The position numbers and the translations under genes were made by a program. The notes beneath the pieces are model-generated. The model had not been told where the DNA came from. It saw only the letters and a program-made list of their open reading frames with translations, and ran no database searches. Of a stretch of DNA of 64,000 nt, positions 18,499 through 29,796 are shown piece by piece. Source of the stretch: an uncultured Colwellia sp. (lineage in GTDB: Bacteria; Pseudomonadota; Gammaproteobacteria; Enterobacterales; Alteromonadaceae); the NCBI GenBank assembly GCA_913058245.1, contig CAJXQJ010000012.1, positions 53,165 to 117,164 on the forward strand, in the 5' to 3' direction. Numbering within the stretch: the stretch's first letter is position 1; every line of letters begins with the position of its first letter.

Positions 18499-20040
18499 TT
18501 ACCAAGTTTGGGTAGCTTTGAAAGCTTCAATCGCTTTCGCTAAACCAGACTCGATATCTTTGTTATAGTCGCCTTTTTCGTTGATAGTAGCCATCAACTC
18601 AGCGTGTTCATTGTTTACGTATGAACGTAATGCTTCTTCAAAATCAACAACTTTGTTGATTTCAACATCGTTTAAAAAGCCTTTTTCTGCGGCAAATAAC
18701 GATACTGCTGTTTCAGCAATTGACAATGGGCTGTACTGTTTTTGCTTCATCAATTCAGTTACACGTTGACCATGCTCTAATTGAGCACGAGTAGCATCGT
18801 CTAAGTCTGAAGCGAATTGAGCAAAGGCTGCAAGCTCGGCGTACTGTGCAAGTGCTAAACGAATACCACCACCAAGTTTCTTGATGATTTTAGTCTGAGC
18901 AGCACCACCAACACGTGATACAGAAATACCAGCGTTAACAGCAGGACGAATACCTGAGTTAAATAGGTTAGATTCTAAGAAGATCTGACCATCGGTAATT
19001 GAGATTACGTTAGTTGGAACAAATGCAGATACGTCACCAGCTTGAGTTTCAATAATTGGTAAGGCAGTTAATGAACCTGTTTTACCTTTAACTTCACCGT
19101 TAGTGAACTTTTCAACGTATGCTTCGTTTACACGAGCAGCACGTTCTAGTAAACGACTGTGAAGATAGAAAACGTCACCTGGGTATGCTTCACGACCTGG
19201 CGGACGACGTAAAAGCAATGAGATTTGACGGTAAGCAACTGCTTGCTTAGACAAATCATCATATACGATTAGTGCATCTTCACCGCGATCACGGAAGTAT
19301 TCACCCATAGTACAACCAGAGTAAGCTGATAAGTACTGTAGTGCAGCAGCTTCAGAAGCAGAAGCAACAACAACGATAGTATTATCTAACGCGCCGTGCT
19401 CTTCTAATGAACGAACTAAGTTCGCAACAGTAGAAGCTTTCTGACCGATTGCTACATATACACACTTAATACCAGTGTTTTTCTGGTTAATAATTGCATC
19501 TAGTGCGATCGCTGATTTACCGATTTGGCGGTCACCAATGATAAGTTCACGTTGACCACGACCGATTGGAATCATAGAGTCAATTGATTTGATACCAGTT
19601 TGTACTGGTTCATCAACTGATTTACGATCGATAACACCAGGTGCTACTACTTCAACAGGAGCGAAACCATCGTTGTCGATAGGTCCTTTTCCGTCAATAG
19701 GCTCACCTAGAGTGTTTACAACACGACCTAAAAGGCCACGTCCTACTGGTACTTCCAAAATACGGCCAGTACCTTTAACTTTTACGCCTTCAGCTAGATC
19801 CGCATAAGGACCCATTACTACCGCACCTACCGAATCACGGTCTAGGTTCAACGCGATAGCGAAGCGATTGCCAGGAAGTTCGATCATTTCACCTTGCATT
19901 ACATCGGCAAGGCCATGGATACGAATGATACCGTCTGTTACAGAAACGATAGTACCTTCGTTACGAGCTTCACTAACTACGTCAAACTGTTCAATACGAT
20001 TTTTGATCAGTTCAGCGATTTCAGTGGAATTCAGTTGCAT
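18499..20040 (-). CDS. atpA: ATP synthase F1 alpha subunit
   Basis: This 513-residue protein is exactly the E. coli length. It shows the non-catalytic nucleotide site [18 protein letters not shown] (Walker A, about 169-176). It also has [47 protein letters not shown] and the signature [17 protein letters not shown]. It alternates with beta in the F1 hexamer and is held to the stator by delta. It follows atpH by 13 bp. Confidence 0.99.
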   Translation of the reverse strand: MQLNSTEIAELIKNRIEQFDVVSEARNEGTIVSVTDGIIRIHGLADVMQGEMIELPGNRFAIALNLDRDSVGAVVMGPYADLAEGVKVKGTGRILEVPVGRGLLGRVVNTLGEPIDGKGPIDNDGFAPVEVVAPGVIDRKSVDEPVQTGIKSIDSMIPIGRGQRELIIGDRQIGKSAIALDAIINQKNTGIKCVYVAIGQKASTVANLVRSLEEHGALDNTIVVVASASEAAALQYLSAYSGCTMGEYFRDRGEDALIVYDDLSKQAVAYRQISLLLRRPPGREAYPGDVFYLHSRLLERAARVNEAYVEKFTNGEVKGKTGSLTALPIIETQAGDVSAFVPTNVISITDGQIFLESNLFNSGIRPAVNAGISVSRVGGAAQTKIIKKLGGGIRLALAQYAELAAFAQFASDLDDATRAQLEHGQRVTELMKQKQYSPLSIAETAVSLFAAEKGFLNDVEINKVVDFEEALRSYVNNEHAELMATINEKGDYNKDIESGLAKAIEAFKATQTW

Positions 20041-20053
20041 GCTCTGTTCCCCG

Positions 20054-20587
20054 TTAAGATTGCATTGTTGTTGCTAAGCGGTTCAATTTACCTCGTACTG
20101 AACCATCTATTACCATGTCACCAGCTTTAATTAATAAGCCAGAAACTACGTTTGCGTCTACAACACAATTGAGCTTTACTTTTCGAGCCAAACGCTTTTC
20201 AAGCGCGGCGCTTAATGTAGTTACTTGTTCTGCTGCTAATTCAACAGCAGACGTTACATCCACGTTAATTTCTTTTTCATATTCAGCTTTTAATTCGCTA
20301 AATTGAGAAAGAACTTGTGGTAGCACCAACAAACGTTGATTTTCAGCCATCACCTTAATTAGGTTTTGGGCATTGCCATTGAGTTGGTCGTCACAAACTT
20401 TTAAGAAAAGTTCTGTGGCTTGCTCAACTGACGCACCACCTGATAGGTAGCTAGTCATAGTTTCATTTTCAGAAACTTCAGCGGCAAATACTAACATTGA
20501 TAACCAGTTATCAACGGCATTTGCTTCAATAGCAAAATCAAACGCTGCTTTAGCGTAGGGACGAGCGACGGTTGTCAATTCAGACAT
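20054..20587 (-). CDS. atpH: ATP synthase F1 delta subunit
   Basis: This 177-residue protein equals the E. coli delta length. The N-terminal helical bundle starts [19 protein letters not shown], and the C-terminal part carries the family signature [21 protein letters not shown]. It joins the b-subunit stalk to the top of F1. It lies 14 bp after atpF in the operon. Confidence 0.98.
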   Translation of the reverse strand: MSELTTVARPYAKAAFDFAIEANAVDNWLSMLVFAAEVSENETMTSYLSGGASVEQATELFLKVCDDQLNGNAQNLIKVMAENQRLLVLPQVLSQFSELKAEYEKEINVDVTSAVELAAEQVTTLSAALEKRLARKVKLNCVVDANVVSGLLIKAGDMVIDGSVRGKLNRLATTMQS

Positions 20588-20601
20588 AGCTCTATTCCCT
20601 C

Positions 20602-21072
20602 TTAAAGTTCAGCTACAAGTTTATCTAAGATATCGCTGTGTGCAGCGGCATCAATTGAACGCTCGAGAATTTTCTCAGCACCAGCTACTGCAAGAACCGC
20701 TACTTGTTGGCGTAGTTCTTCTTTCGCTTGGTTACGTTCCGTTTCTATTTCTGCATGGCCTGAGGCTAAGATTTTTTCTTTCTCAGCTTGAGCTTTAGCA
20801 GCAGCTTCTTCAACTATTTGCGTTTCACGCTTTTTAGCAGCTTCTACAATTTCAGCTGCTTGCGCTTTTGCATCTTTAAGTTGAGCCGTGGCTTTTTCTT
20901 GAGCAAGCTCAAGATCTTTAGCAGCACGGTCGGAAGCAGCAAGTCCATCAGCAATAGTTGCTTGACGAGCTTCGATAGCACCAATAATTGGTGGCCATAC
21001 GTACTTCATACAAAATATTACAAATACGACAAATGCGATCATTTCACCGATAAAAGTGGCATTAACGTTCAT
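20602..21072 (-). CDS. atpF: ATP synthase F0 b subunit
   Basis: This 156-residue protein equals E. coli b. It has one N-terminal membrane helix ([30 protein letters not shown]) and then a long charged coiled coil rich in Ala, Lys and Glu (about 30-140). It forms the peripheral stator stalk as a dimer. The start is supported by the AGGAGG-like sequence just upstream of the ATG. Confidence 0.98.
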   Translation of the reverse strand: MNVNATFIGEMIAFVVFVIFCMKYVWPPIIGAIEARQATIADGLAASDRAAKDLELAQEKATAQLKDAKAQAAEIVEAAKKRETQIVEEAAAKAQAEKEKILASGHAEIETERNQAKEELRQQVAVLAVAGAEKILERSIDAAAHSDILDKLVAEL

Positions 21073-21122
21073 TTGTGTACCTCCTATTAAATATTACAGT
21101 TAAAAAAGACTTAATTACTTAA

Positions 21123-21371
<249 letters not shown>

Positions 21372-21408
21372 TTATTTAAAGTAAAGTTTAAAGTTAAAAT
21401 TTTTCTTC

Positions 21409-21421
21409 GGGCTTCCTGCCC
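21409..21421 (-). promoter_or_regulatory. Stem-loop in the atpB-atpE intercistronic region
   Basis: GGGC-TTCCT-GCCC, with further GC-rich pairing potential up to about 21447, lies in the 109-bp gap before atpE. No U-tract follows it on the minus strand. It is therefore more likely an mRNA-processing or translation-tuning element than a terminator; E. coli atpE also has a special leader here. Confidence 0.35.
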
Positions 21422-21468
21422 TAAACCCTTCGGGCCGGCTTATGCCGTACTAACTTAATCCCGAAAAG

Positions 21469-22263
<795 letters not shown>

Positions 22264-22270
22264 TTAAATT

Positions 22271-22663
22271 TCAATGTTTCAAAAAAAAGGGGGTTACTAA
22301 TGGCAATGCCACTACTAAACAAAAACTGCTGAAAAAAGCTAATGGCTCTATCGCTAAAAATTTGAAGGCTAGCGCAAACAAAACGGCCGTTAATACTAAT
22401 TTCATTTTTACGCCACTGTAAAAGGAATCTAAAACCTTTCTAGAGGCTCTTGCTCCAGCATATTTAAATGCTTTATGAGCAAAGACAAAATTAGGGATTA
22501 TACTTATCGCTCCACCCGCTAATACTGAGTATGCGAAAGATAATCCCCAAATAAAATATGTTGCTACACTGCAAGCTAAAACGAATATTATTGCGACCAA
22601 AATTTGCATAAAAGCAAACTTTCTTCCTGGTTTAGCTAACTCATTGTGAATGTATAAACTCAC
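22271..22663 (-). CDS. atpI: ATP synthase subunit I (assembly factor)
   Basis: This 130-residue protein has four predicted membrane helices (MQILVAIIFVLACSVATYFIWG, LAGGAISIIPNFVFAHKAF, VLTAVLFALAFKFLA, LVVALPLVTPFFL). It is in the first position of the atp operon, where AtpI is expected. AtpI helps assemble the c ring or import ions for it, and is poorly conserved. The identification therefore relies on topology and position plus the PNFVFAHKAFKYAGAR segment typical of gammaproteobacterial AtpI. Confidence 0.93.
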   Translation of the reverse strand: MSLYIHNELAKPGRKFAFMQILVAIIFVLACSVATYFIWGLSFAYSVLAGGAISIIPNFVFAHKAFKYAGARASRKVLDSFYSGVKMKLVLTAVLFALAFKFLAIEPLAFFSSFCLVVALPLVTPFFLKH

Positions 22664-22740
22664 CAGAAACTCCGTACGATAAATTTCGTAATCCTTACAG
22701 TTTTTTAAAGATGAAATTTACTCTTTAAAAAGCCGACGCA

Positions 22741-22768
22741 AGTATACTGAATTACAGCGCTAATGCAA
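22741..22768 (-). promoter_or_regulatory. Sigma-70 promoter of the atp operon
   Basis: On the minus strand TTGCAT is followed 16 bases later by TATACT, about 78 bp before the atpI start. The rest of the 326-bp gap between parB and atpI has no convincing gene. Confidence 0.7.
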
Positions 22769-22932
22769 CAAAAGAGGGCGCTCATTGCCCAGATAATGTG
22801 CGAAATGTAACGGTAAACGAACAAAATACGACTAATGTATAATCGATTGTGAAAACTTTCGCTTTTTATCACTTAGATGGGAAAAGATAAGGCTGATATT
22901 TTGAAAATCATTTGAATGTGTAAGCTAAAATA

Positions 22933-22966
22933 CATTAGGCAACGACAATAGTTACATTACCTAATG
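22933..22966 (-). terminator. Weak inverted repeat after parB
   Basis: CATTAGG and CCTAATG pair around a 20-base loop, 24 bp after the parB stop, and the minus-strand side continues TATTTTAGC. It may end the mnmG-rsmG-parAB transcript, but the stem is AT-rich and the loop is large. Confidence 0.35.
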
Positions 22967-22989
22967 ATATTCGACATTTTATTGCCTAT

Positions 22990-23880
22990 TTAAAACGAAT
23001 TAAAGCGAGAAACGATACCGTCTAATTCAGATAAGTCACTATATGAAATCACCAACTTACCTTTACCTTTTTTATTGTGATTTATCGCAACTTGTGAACC
23101 TAATTTTTCAGATAAGTTTTGCTCTAACATTTTAGTATTTGGATCAATTACTTTTTCTTTTGGTTCTTTAGGTGGTTGTTGAACCTTTTTAATCAGTGCT
23201 TCTGTCTCACGTACCGTCAGCTCTTTTGCAACAACAACGCGAGCAGTGTTAGTTTGAATATCACTATCCAGAGCAAGTAATGCACGGGCATGACCCATTT
23301 CAATATCACCATGCTCTAATAAGGTTTTTACTTCACTATTTAAGTTATTCAAACGTAATAAATTGGTAACCGTTGTTCGAGACTTACCAACCGCATCGGC
23401 TACTTCTTGATGTGTTAATTCAAATTCAATTAATAGTCGTTCAAGCGCAATAGCCTCTTCCATGGCATTAAGATCTTCACGCTGAATGTTTTCAATTAAA
23501 GCAATAGCGACAGCTGCTTCGTCAGGCACTTGTTTAATTAAACAAGGAACCATATCAAGTTCTGCTATTTGCGCTGCGCGCCAACGTCGTTCACCGGCAA
23601 TAATTTCATAGCTGTGTTCACTTATTGGACGCACAACAATAGGTTGAATAATGCCTTGTGATTTAATTGAATTTGATAAGTCATCAAGTGCTTCTGCCGA
23701 CATATCTTTACGAGGCTGATACTTTCCTGGGTGTAATTGCTCAATCGGTAAATTTTGCAATTCAGTATCTTTGTTAGCAACGTCAGTCTTACTAGTTGCT
23801 TCTTCAGAAGTATTGCTTGCTGGTGTTGTTAATAAAGCATCAAGACCGCGACCTAGACCTCTGCGTTTACTTTGACTCAT
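22990..23880 (-). CDS. parB: Chromosome-partitioning protein ParB
   Basis: This 296-residue protein has the ParB layout. The N-terminal CTPase/ParB box includes LPIEQLHPGKYQPRKDM and YEIIAGERRWRAAQIAELD. A helix-turn-helix follows (LTHQEVADAVGKSRTTVTNLLRLNN, about 155-185), then a C-terminal dimerisation part. It binds parS and spreads as a DNA clamp near the origin. Its start overlaps the parA stop by 4 bp (ATGA). Two perfect parS sites lie inside recF about 12 kb away. Confidence 0.98.
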   Translation of the reverse strand: MSQSKRRGLGRGLDALLTTPASNTSEEATSKTDVANKDTELQNLPIEQLHPGKYQPRKDMSAEALDDLSNSIKSQGIIQPIVVRPISEHSYEIIAGERRWRAAQIAELDMVPCLIKQVPDEAAVAIALIENIQREDLNAMEEAIALERLLIEFELTHQEVADAVGKSRTTVTNLLRLNNLNSEVKTLLEHGDIEMGHARALLALDSDIQTNTARVVVAKELTVRETEALIKKVQQPPKEPKEKVIDPNTKMLEQNLSEKLGSQVAINHNKKGKGKLVISYSDLSELDGIVSRFNSF

Positions 23881-24695
23881 AATGTTCCTTGCTCTTGCTC
23901 GGTTGTTGCTTGCGGTTTTGTTTGTTTATTTTGTTCTGCGCGTCGTAATATTTCACCGGCCAATGCAAGATATGCTTTTGCACCAGTTGACGATTTATCG
24001 TAATACATTGCTGGGGCACCGAAACTTGGCGCTTCTGCTAAGCGAACATTACGTGGAATAACGGTACGATAAACTTTGTCGCCAAAATGACGTTTTAATT
24101 GCTCTGAAACATCGTTTGCTAAACGATTACGCGGGTCGTACATGGTACGTAAAATACCTTCAATATGAAGCTTTCCATTAACCACAGAAGTAAGTTGGGA
24201 AATAGTATCCATTAGCGCTGTTAAACCTTCTAGCGCATAATATTCACATTGCATTGGCACTAAAACAGAGTCAGCTGCAGTCATAGCATTGACTGTCAGC
24301 ATATTTAAAGATGGTGGACAATCAATAATAATAAAATCGTAATCTTTTCTTACTTTCGATAAAGCATTTTTCAATCTATGTTCGCGAGAATAAACTTCCA
24401 TCAACTTAATTTCAGCAGCCGTTACATCACTATTAGCCGCGATAAGATCATAAACACCTGCGGTATTTTTACAAACAACTTGCTCGAAAGGACGTTCTTC
24501 AATAAGCAACTCAAAACAGGTTGCTGGAACTTCATATTTATCAATTCCGCTGCCCATAGTGGCATTGCCTTGAGGATCAAGATCAATCAATAATACTTTG
24601 CGCTTTGTTGCCGCAAGTGAAGCAGCTAAATTGACTGAGGTTGTTGTTTTGCCAACACCACCTTTTTGATTTGCAACCGCAATTATTTTTCCCAC
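23877..24695 (-). CDS. parA: Chromosome-partitioning ATPase ParA (Soj)
   Basis: This 272-residue protein has the deviant Walker A motif KGGVGKTTTSVNLAASLA (about 10-28). It also shows the Soj/ParA blocks LLIDLDPQGNATMGSG and FIIIDCPPSLNMLTVNAMTAAD. It is an ATP-dependent DNA-binding protein that moves ParB-parS complexes. It is a short chromosomal type without an N-terminal DNA-binding extension. It lies 41 bp after rsmG and is coupled to parB, the usual gammaproteobacterial order mnmG-rsmG-parA-parB. Confidence 0.98.
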   Translation of the reverse strand: MGKIIAVANQKGGVGKTTTSVNLAASLAATKRKVLLIDLDPQGNATMGSGIDKYEVPATCFELLIEERPFEQVVCKNTAGVYDLIAANSDVTAAEIKLMEVYSREHRLKNALSKVRKDYDFIIIDCPPSLNMLTVNAMTAADSVLVPMQCEYYALEGLTALMDTISQLTSVVNGKLHIEGILRTMYDPRNRLANDVSEQLKRHFGDKVYRTVIPRNVRLAEAPSFGAPAMYYDKSSTGAKAYLALAGEILRRAEQNKQTKPQATTEQEQGTL

Positions 24696-24735
24696 AAGAT
24701 CCTCAAATACTTTCTGATCAAAAGCTTATTATTAT

Positions 24736-25362
24736 TTATGATTTAACCAATTCAATCAAATGACGTTCACCTTCTAATCGAGGAACGGCAATAATGTGAC
24801 TTTTTGCAACACTAATATTGCTTGGTAACGCTGCCACTTCATCGTTAGGGTAAATACCTTTTAAGGCTAAAAAACGACCATGTTCAACACTAACAAGATG
24901 ATCACACCAAGTCACCATATCAAGTAATGACGAGAACGCGCGACTTAACACACCGTCAAATGGTGTTTCTGGTTGATATTGCTCTACACGGGCTTTCACA
25001 GGCGTTACATTTTCAAGTTTTAATTGAAAAACCACTTGTCGTAAAAACGTAACTCTTTTACCTAAGCTGTCTAATAATACAAAATTACGTTCAGGATACA
25101 AGATAGCAAGTGGAATTCCAGGTAGGCCAGGGCCAGTACCTACATCAATAAATGATTGGCCATTTAGTAGTGGGCCAACCATTAAGCTATCCATAATATG
25201 CTTAATAACCATATCCTTTGGATCACGAATTGAGGTTAAATTATAAGCTTTATTCCACTTATGCAATAGTTCAACATATTGGATAAGTAATGCTACTTGC
25301 TGATCAGAAACTTCAAGTGAAGTTTCTTTTATCAAAACAACTAGCTGATCAGATAATGTCAT
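24736..25362 (-). CDS. rsmG: 16S rRNA (guanine-527-N7)-methyltransferase RsmG (GidB)
   Basis: This 208-residue Rossmann methyltransferase shows the SAM motif [18 protein letters not shown] (about 70-87) and [15 protein letters not shown], both typical of GidB. Length matches E. coli (207). It methylates G527 of 16S rRNA in the cytoplasm. It follows mnmG by 31 bp, so the two are probably co-transcribed. Confidence 0.98.
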   Translation of the reverse strand: MTLSDQLVVLIKETSLEVSDQQVALLIQYVELLHKWNKAYNLTSIRDPKDMVIKHIMDSLMVGPLLNGQSFIDVGTGPGLPGIPLAILYPERNFVLLDSLGKRVTFLRQVVFQLKLENVTPVKARVEQYQPETPFDGVLSRAFSSLLDMVTWCDHLVSVEHGRFLALKGIYPNDEVAALPSNISVAKSHIIAVPRLEGERHLIELVKS

Positions 25363-25393
25363 TAGGCTAAATCTTAATTAATATGCTGGTTTA

Positions 25394-27283
25394 TTATGCG
25401 CTTTTGCGTAATAAACCATGTTTTTTCAGATAGACTAATAATAACGAAATTGCAGCAGGAGTAATACCAGAAATACGCGAAGCTTTACCAATAGTTTCAG
25501 GACGAGCGTCTGTTAGCTTAGCGACAACTTCATTCGACAGCCCTGAAATTTGCGTAAAATCGAAGTCACCAGGGATCTGTGTATTTTCATGACGTTTCTT
25601 TTTGGCAATATCATCTAGCTGACGATCAATATAGCCTGCGTACTTTATTTGAATTTCAACCTGCTCAGCTGCTTGTTTGTCAGCTAATTTTGGACCTAAA
25701 CCTTCAATTGACATTAATTCGCCATATTTAACTTCAGGTCGACGGACAAGATCTTCCAAGCTATTTTCACGACTCAACGGAGTTTTAAGTAAAGTATTCA
25801 CTTCTGCTGCGGCACTATGATCTTTTTGTACCCACACAGATCGTAGACGTTGACGTTCAAGCTCAATATTTTCCATTTTTTCATTAAAACGTTGCCAACG
25901 TTGATCGTCAACTAAACCAAGTTCGCGACCTTTCTCCGTTAAACGAATATCGGCATTGTCTTCACGCAATAATAAGCGGTATTCCGCACGAGACGTAAAC
26001 ATACGATAAGGTTCTTTGGTACCTAATGTTGCTAGATCGTCAACGAGTACGCCCATATAGGCTTGATCACGTGTTAGAACTAATTCTTCTTTACCTTGAA
26101 CACGGGCAGCGGCATTTGTCGCTGCAATTAAACCTTGTGCACCGGCTTCTTCATAACCAGTAGTACCGTTAATTTGCCCAGCAAAATATAAATTCTCAAT
26201 GAATTTGCTTTCAAGGGTTTGTTTTAAATCTCGCGGATCAAAAAAGTCATATTCAATCGCATAACCTGGGCGAGTAATATGGGCATTTTCAAAACCTTTG
26301 ATCGAGCGGACAAGATCCATTTGCACATCAAATGGTAAGCTGGTTGAAATACCATTAGGATAAATTTCGTGGGTTGTTAAACCTTCTGGCTCAACAAAAA
26401 TTTGGTGACTGTCTTTTTCAGCAAAACGATGTATTTTATCTTCAATTGATGGGCAGTATCTTGGACCTACACCTTCAATAACGCCAGTGTACATTGGTGA
26501 TCTATCTAAACCTGATTGAATAATTTCATGCGTTTTTTTATTGGTGTGGGTAATAAAACATGAAATTTGCTCTGGGTGATCTTTACCTGATCCCATAAAT
26601 GAAAATACTGGACGAGGATCGTCACCTGGTTGCTCTTCCATCACAGAAAAATCAAGTGTTCTAGCGTCTAAGCGTGGTGGGGTGCCTGTTTTCAAGCGAT
26701 CCATTCTAAATGGCATATCACGTAAACGTGCCGCTAAATTGACACTTGCCGGATCACCCGCTCGGCCACCTTGATAATTATTCAAGCCAATATGAATTTG
26801 TCCAGCAAGGAAAGTTCCAACCGTTAAAACAACGCTTTTAGCTTTAAACTTTAAGCCCATTTGTGTAGAAACACCGACGATCTTGTCATTTTCAAGAATA
26901 AGATCATCACAAGGTTGCTGAAATATCGTTAGGTTTTCTTGGTTTTCTAAGAAGTGACGAACAAAGTTTCGGTATAAACTACGATCCGCTTGAATACGTG
27001 TTGCACGAACGGCAGGGCCTTTACTGGCATTAAGTGTTCTAAACTGAATTGCAGAATGATCAGCTGCGGTAGCCATTAAGCCACCTAGTGCGTCAATCTC
27101 TTTAACTAAATGTCCTTTACCAATGCCACCTATGGCTGGATTACAAGACATTTGTCCTAGCGTATCAATGTTATGAGTCAGCAGTAGAGTTTTACACCCC
27201 ATACGTGCTGCAGCCAGTGATGCTTCTGTACCAGCATGACCACCACCAACAACAATTACGTCATAAGACTCTTGATACCACAT
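25394..27283 (-). CDS. mnmG: tRNA U34 carboxymethylaminomethyl-modification enzyme MnmG (GidA)
   Basis: This 629-residue FAD protein is the E. coli length. The dinucleotide fold [21 protein letters not shown] starts at residue about 9. [24 protein letters not shown] and [22 protein letters not shown] are signature blocks, and the C-terminal helical tail contacts MnmE. It works with MnmE to modify wobble uridines in tRNAs. Its position next to the origin region matches Vibrio- and E. coli-type chromosomes. Confidence 0.99.
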   Translation of the reverse strand: MWYQESYDVIVVGGGHAGTEASLAAARMGCKTLLLTHNIDTLGQMSCNPAIGGIGKGHLVKEIDALGGLMATAADHSAIQFRTLNASKGPAVRATRIQADRSLYRNFVRHFLENQENLTIFQQPCDDLILENDKIVGVSTQMGLKFKAKSVVLTVGTFLAGQIHIGLNNYQGGRAGDPASVNLAARLRDMPFRMDRLKTGTPPRLDARTLDFSVMEEQPGDDPRPVFSFMGSGKDHPEQISCFITHTNKKTHEIIQSGLDRSPMYTGVIEGVGPRYCPSIEDKIHRFAEKDSHQIFVEPEGLTTHEIYPNGISTSLPFDVQMDLVRSIKGFENAHITRPGYAIEYDFFDPRDLKQTLESKFIENLYFAGQINGTTGYEEAGAQGLIAATNAAARVQGKEELVLTRDQAYMGVLVDDLATLGTKEPYRMFTSRAEYRLLLREDNADIRLTEKGRELGLVDDQRWQRFNEKMENIELERQRLRSVWVQKDHSAAAEVNTLLKTPLSRENSLEDLVRRPEVKYGELMSIEGLGPKLADKQAAEQVEIQIKYAGYIDRQLDDIAKKKRHENTQIPGDFDFTQISGLSNEVVAKLTDARPETIGKASRISGITPAAISLLLVYLKKHGLLRKSA

Positions 27284-27339
27284 AAATTATTGACCCTAGT
27301 TCGATTCATCTTGAAAAATTAAGAGCGGTATTTTAACGC

Positions 27340-27720
27340 TTTTTTTCACGTAGGGGAATGATCAAATCACTTAAAAGATCTTAGCTCGATCATTAAATAA
27401 TATATAAAGATCTTTAAATAGATCTTGTTATTATTACTTATTAGGATCCTCTTTTTCTGTTGATAAGTGATTTTTCAATATATAAAACAATATATTAGTT
27501 AATGATAAACCTTGTGATCAAACCTTGATCAATTAACTTATAAGCTTTGATCAAAACAGCTAGTTATCCACATATGTTTTTAGTGTTAATTATGTCTACT
27601 GAATAATAATAGAAAATTAATAGCTTTTACCCAAAGTTATACACATATCTATATTTTTACAACAGTTTCTGTGAATAACTTATGGGTAATTGCCTTATAG
27701 ATGATCTTTATTCACAGTTA
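27340..27720. other. Chromosomal replication origin candidate (oriC)
   Basis: The 411-bp gap between mnmG and mioC is AT-rich and holds nine GATC sites in about 190 bp (27360, 27377, 27388, 27409, 27421, 27445, 27516, 27527, 27549). It also holds 13-mer-like stretches such as GATCCTCTTTTTCTG. DnaA boxes follow at 27564 (TTATCCACA), 27637 (TTATACACA), 27670 (TTATTCACA on minus) and 27708 (TTATTCACA, inside the end of mioC). The gidA-mioC position is the classical gammaproteobacterial oriC. Exact borders are approximate. Confidence 0.88.
27564..27572 (+). promoter_or_regulatory. DnaA box, perfect consensus
   Basis: TTATCCACA is the strong DnaA box and lies next to the AT-rich, GATC-rich part of oriC. 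Confidence 0.88.
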
Positions 27721-28138
27721 ACCACTGTTGTGATTGCTCTTCTGGATCGATATCTTCACTCATATCAAGTGTCATTAATGGTAATGATTCTTGGCAACCT
27801 CTTGATAATAGTAGTTTATTTATGTTTTTTGCTGCGAAGCAAAAAGTATCATAGCTAGAGTCACCGACACCGATCGTTAAAAACTTAACTGAGGATAGAT
27901 CTTGAACGCTATTTTCAAGATCCGTGACAAAAGCTTGAATGTTGTCAGGATAGTCACCGGCACCATGAGTTGAGGTACACACTAACCAAGTTTGATTTTC
28001 GTGCTTTATTTCAGCGAAATTTGGTTGGAAATGTAGTTCTACATCGTGACCAAGTTCGGATAATGTCTCTTCGCAGGCTTCTGCAACGTATTCTGAACCG
28101 CCCAACATGCTGCCAACGATAATTTGAAATGAGCTCAT
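27695..28138 (-). CDS. mioC: MioC flavodoxin-like protein
   Basis: This 147-residue FMN-binding protein is the E. coli MioC length. The phosphate loop region is IIVGSMLGGSEYVAEACEETL (about 6-26), with CTSTHGAGDYPDNIQAF and FLTIGVGDSSYDTFCFAAKNI further on. MioC is an electron carrier linked to biotin synthase. Its gene marks one edge of oriC, and its last codons overlap a DnaA box. Confidence 0.96.
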   Translation of the reverse strand: MSSFQIIVGSMLGGSEYVAEACEETLSELGHDVELHFQPNFAEIKHENQTWLVCTSTHGAGDYPDNIQAFVTDLENSVQDLSSVKFLTIGVGDSSYDTFCFAAKNINKLLLSRGCQESLPLMTLDMSEDIDPEEQSQQWLTVNKDHL

Positions 28139-28189
28139 TTATTGCTCCATATATGTTATTTAATTTGAAAAAATAAGGGGTTTTTAAGT

Positions 28190-29575
28190 TTATTTACCGA
28201 TACAAAATGATGAAAAAATTTGGCTTAAAAGATCATTATTAGTAAATTCACCGGTTATTTTATTAAGCTCTTCTTGGCAGAATCTTAATTCTTCTGCCAG
28301 TATTTCTCCGGCTACATAAGACTCGAGTTGCTCTAACCCTATGATCAAGTGTTGATGGGCTTGCTCTAGCGCAACAAGATGACGTCGACGCGCCATAAAG
28401 CCGCCCTCAGTACTGCCTTGATAGCCCATAATATGCTTTAAGTGCTCTGTTAAAGCATTTACACCTGCGTTGGTTTTAGCTGACAAGGTAACGGTAGGCG
28501 TACCGTTTATTTCGCTGTAACCCGTGTTGGCTTGGCTAATGTCGGCTTTATTTCTAATGATTGTTAAACCAATGTTTTCTGGAAGTTTTTCAAAAAACTC
28601 TGGCCAAACAGTTTTTGGATCTATGCTAGTGTCATTTGACGAGTCAACCATAAGCAAAACTCGATCAGCCTGATGTATTTCCTGCCAGGCGCGCTCTATA
28701 CCAATTTGTTCAACTTTATCAGCACTTTCACGTAAACCAGCAGTGTCAATTATGTGCAGTGGCATACCATCAATGTGAATTTGCTCTGATAGTACGTCAC
28801 GGGTTGTTCCTTCAATATCCGTTACAATCGCGCTTTCTTTGCCACTTAACGCGTTTAATAAACTTGATTTACCGGCATTTGGACGACCCGCGATAACAAC
28901 CCGCATACCTTCACGAATTATGCTGCCTTGCTGGGCTTTATTTTTCACTTCTGCCACTTGCGCAATAATGGCTTTTAGGTCGTTAACGACTTTTTCGTCC
29001 GCAAGAAAGTCTATTTCTTCTTCTGGGAAGTCTATTGCAGCTTCAACATACATACGCAAATGTATGGTGTCATTAACCATTTGATGTACGAGTTTTGAAA
29101 AGTCACCTTGTAGAGAGTGTAATGCGCAACGTGCGGCTTGCTCTGAGCTTGAGTTAATTAAGTCAGCAATTGCTTCTGCTTGTGTTAAATCGAGCTTATC
29201 ATTTAGAAAGGCTTGTTCACTAAATTCACCGGGGCCTGCCATACGGATGTTAGGGAGGGCGAGTATTTCTTTTAGTAGCATGTCGAGTAATACTGGGCCG
29301 CCGTGTCCTTGTAGTTCAAGAATATCTTCGCCCGTGAAAGAACTTGGTCCTTTAAAATAAATAGCGATGCCTTGATCTAACGCTTGGCCTTGTTGATCTT
29401 TAAACGTTAAATATTCTGCTTTTCTAAGCTCTGGCAATTTTCCTAAAATGGCTTTAGCAACATTTTCAACTTCTGGCCCTGAAACCCTAATAATACCGAC
29501 GCCACCGCGTCCTGGTGCTGTCGCTTGTGCAGCTATGGTTTCTTTTTGGCTAGATGAAAATGCTTGCTTGGTCAT
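28190..29575 (-). CDS. mnmE: tRNA modification GTPase MnmE (TrmE)
   Basis: This 461-residue protein has the N-terminal folate-binding domain ([18 protein letters not shown]). A central helical region encloses a G domain with [16 protein letters not shown] (P-loop), GTTRDV, DTAGLRE and RNKAD. The invariant C-terminal CIGK is present. It pairs with MnmG to make cmnm5U34 in tRNAs. It lies 51 bp upstream of mioC, and its promoter region is separated from yidC by a terminator. Confidence 0.99.
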   Translation of the reverse strand: MTKQAFSSSQKETIAAQATAPGRGGVGIIRVSGPEVENVAKAILGKLPELRKAEYLTFKDQQGQALDQGIAIYFKGPSSFTGEDILELQGHGGPVLLDMLLKEILALPNIRMAGPGEFSEQAFLNDKLDLTQAEAIADLINSSSEQAARCALHSLQGDFSKLVHQMVNDTIHLRMYVEAAIDFPEEEIDFLADEKVVNDLKAIIAQVAEVKNKAQQGSIIREGMRVVIAGRPNAGKSSLLNALSGKESAIVTDIEGTTRDVLSEQIHIDGMPLHIIDTAGLRESADKVEQIGIERAWQEIHQADRVLLMVDSSNDTSIDPKTVWPEFFEKLPENIGLTIIRNKADISQANTGYSEINGTPTVTLSAKTNAGVNALTEHLKHIMGYQGSTEGGFMARRRHLVALEQAHQHLIIGLEQLESYVAGEILAEELRFCQEELNKITGEFTNNDLLSQIFSSFCIGK

Positions 29576-29750
29576 ATCGAAATCTCAATTAACGTTAATT
29601 TTTTAATTGTCGATATTATAAACCGTTACGTACTGGCTGGAAATGAACAGTTAATTTTTGTTGCTGTTAAGTGTTGTATTTTTTAGAGCGGATTAAATGT
29701 GGGGAGTTAGAATTTTAGCTAAAGGTAAAAATTAGTTTCTGGTATTAATA

Positions 29751-29776
29751 AAAAAGGTAGCCGTAGCTACCTTTTT
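29751..29776. terminator. Terminator of the rpmH-rnpA-yidD-yidC cluster
   Basis: AAAAAGGTAGC-CGTA-GCTACCTTTTT is a perfect 11-bp stem, 20 bp after the yidC stop, with U-rich ends in either direction. Confidence 0.92.
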
Positions 29777-29796
29777 AGTTTCATTAGTAAAAGTTA

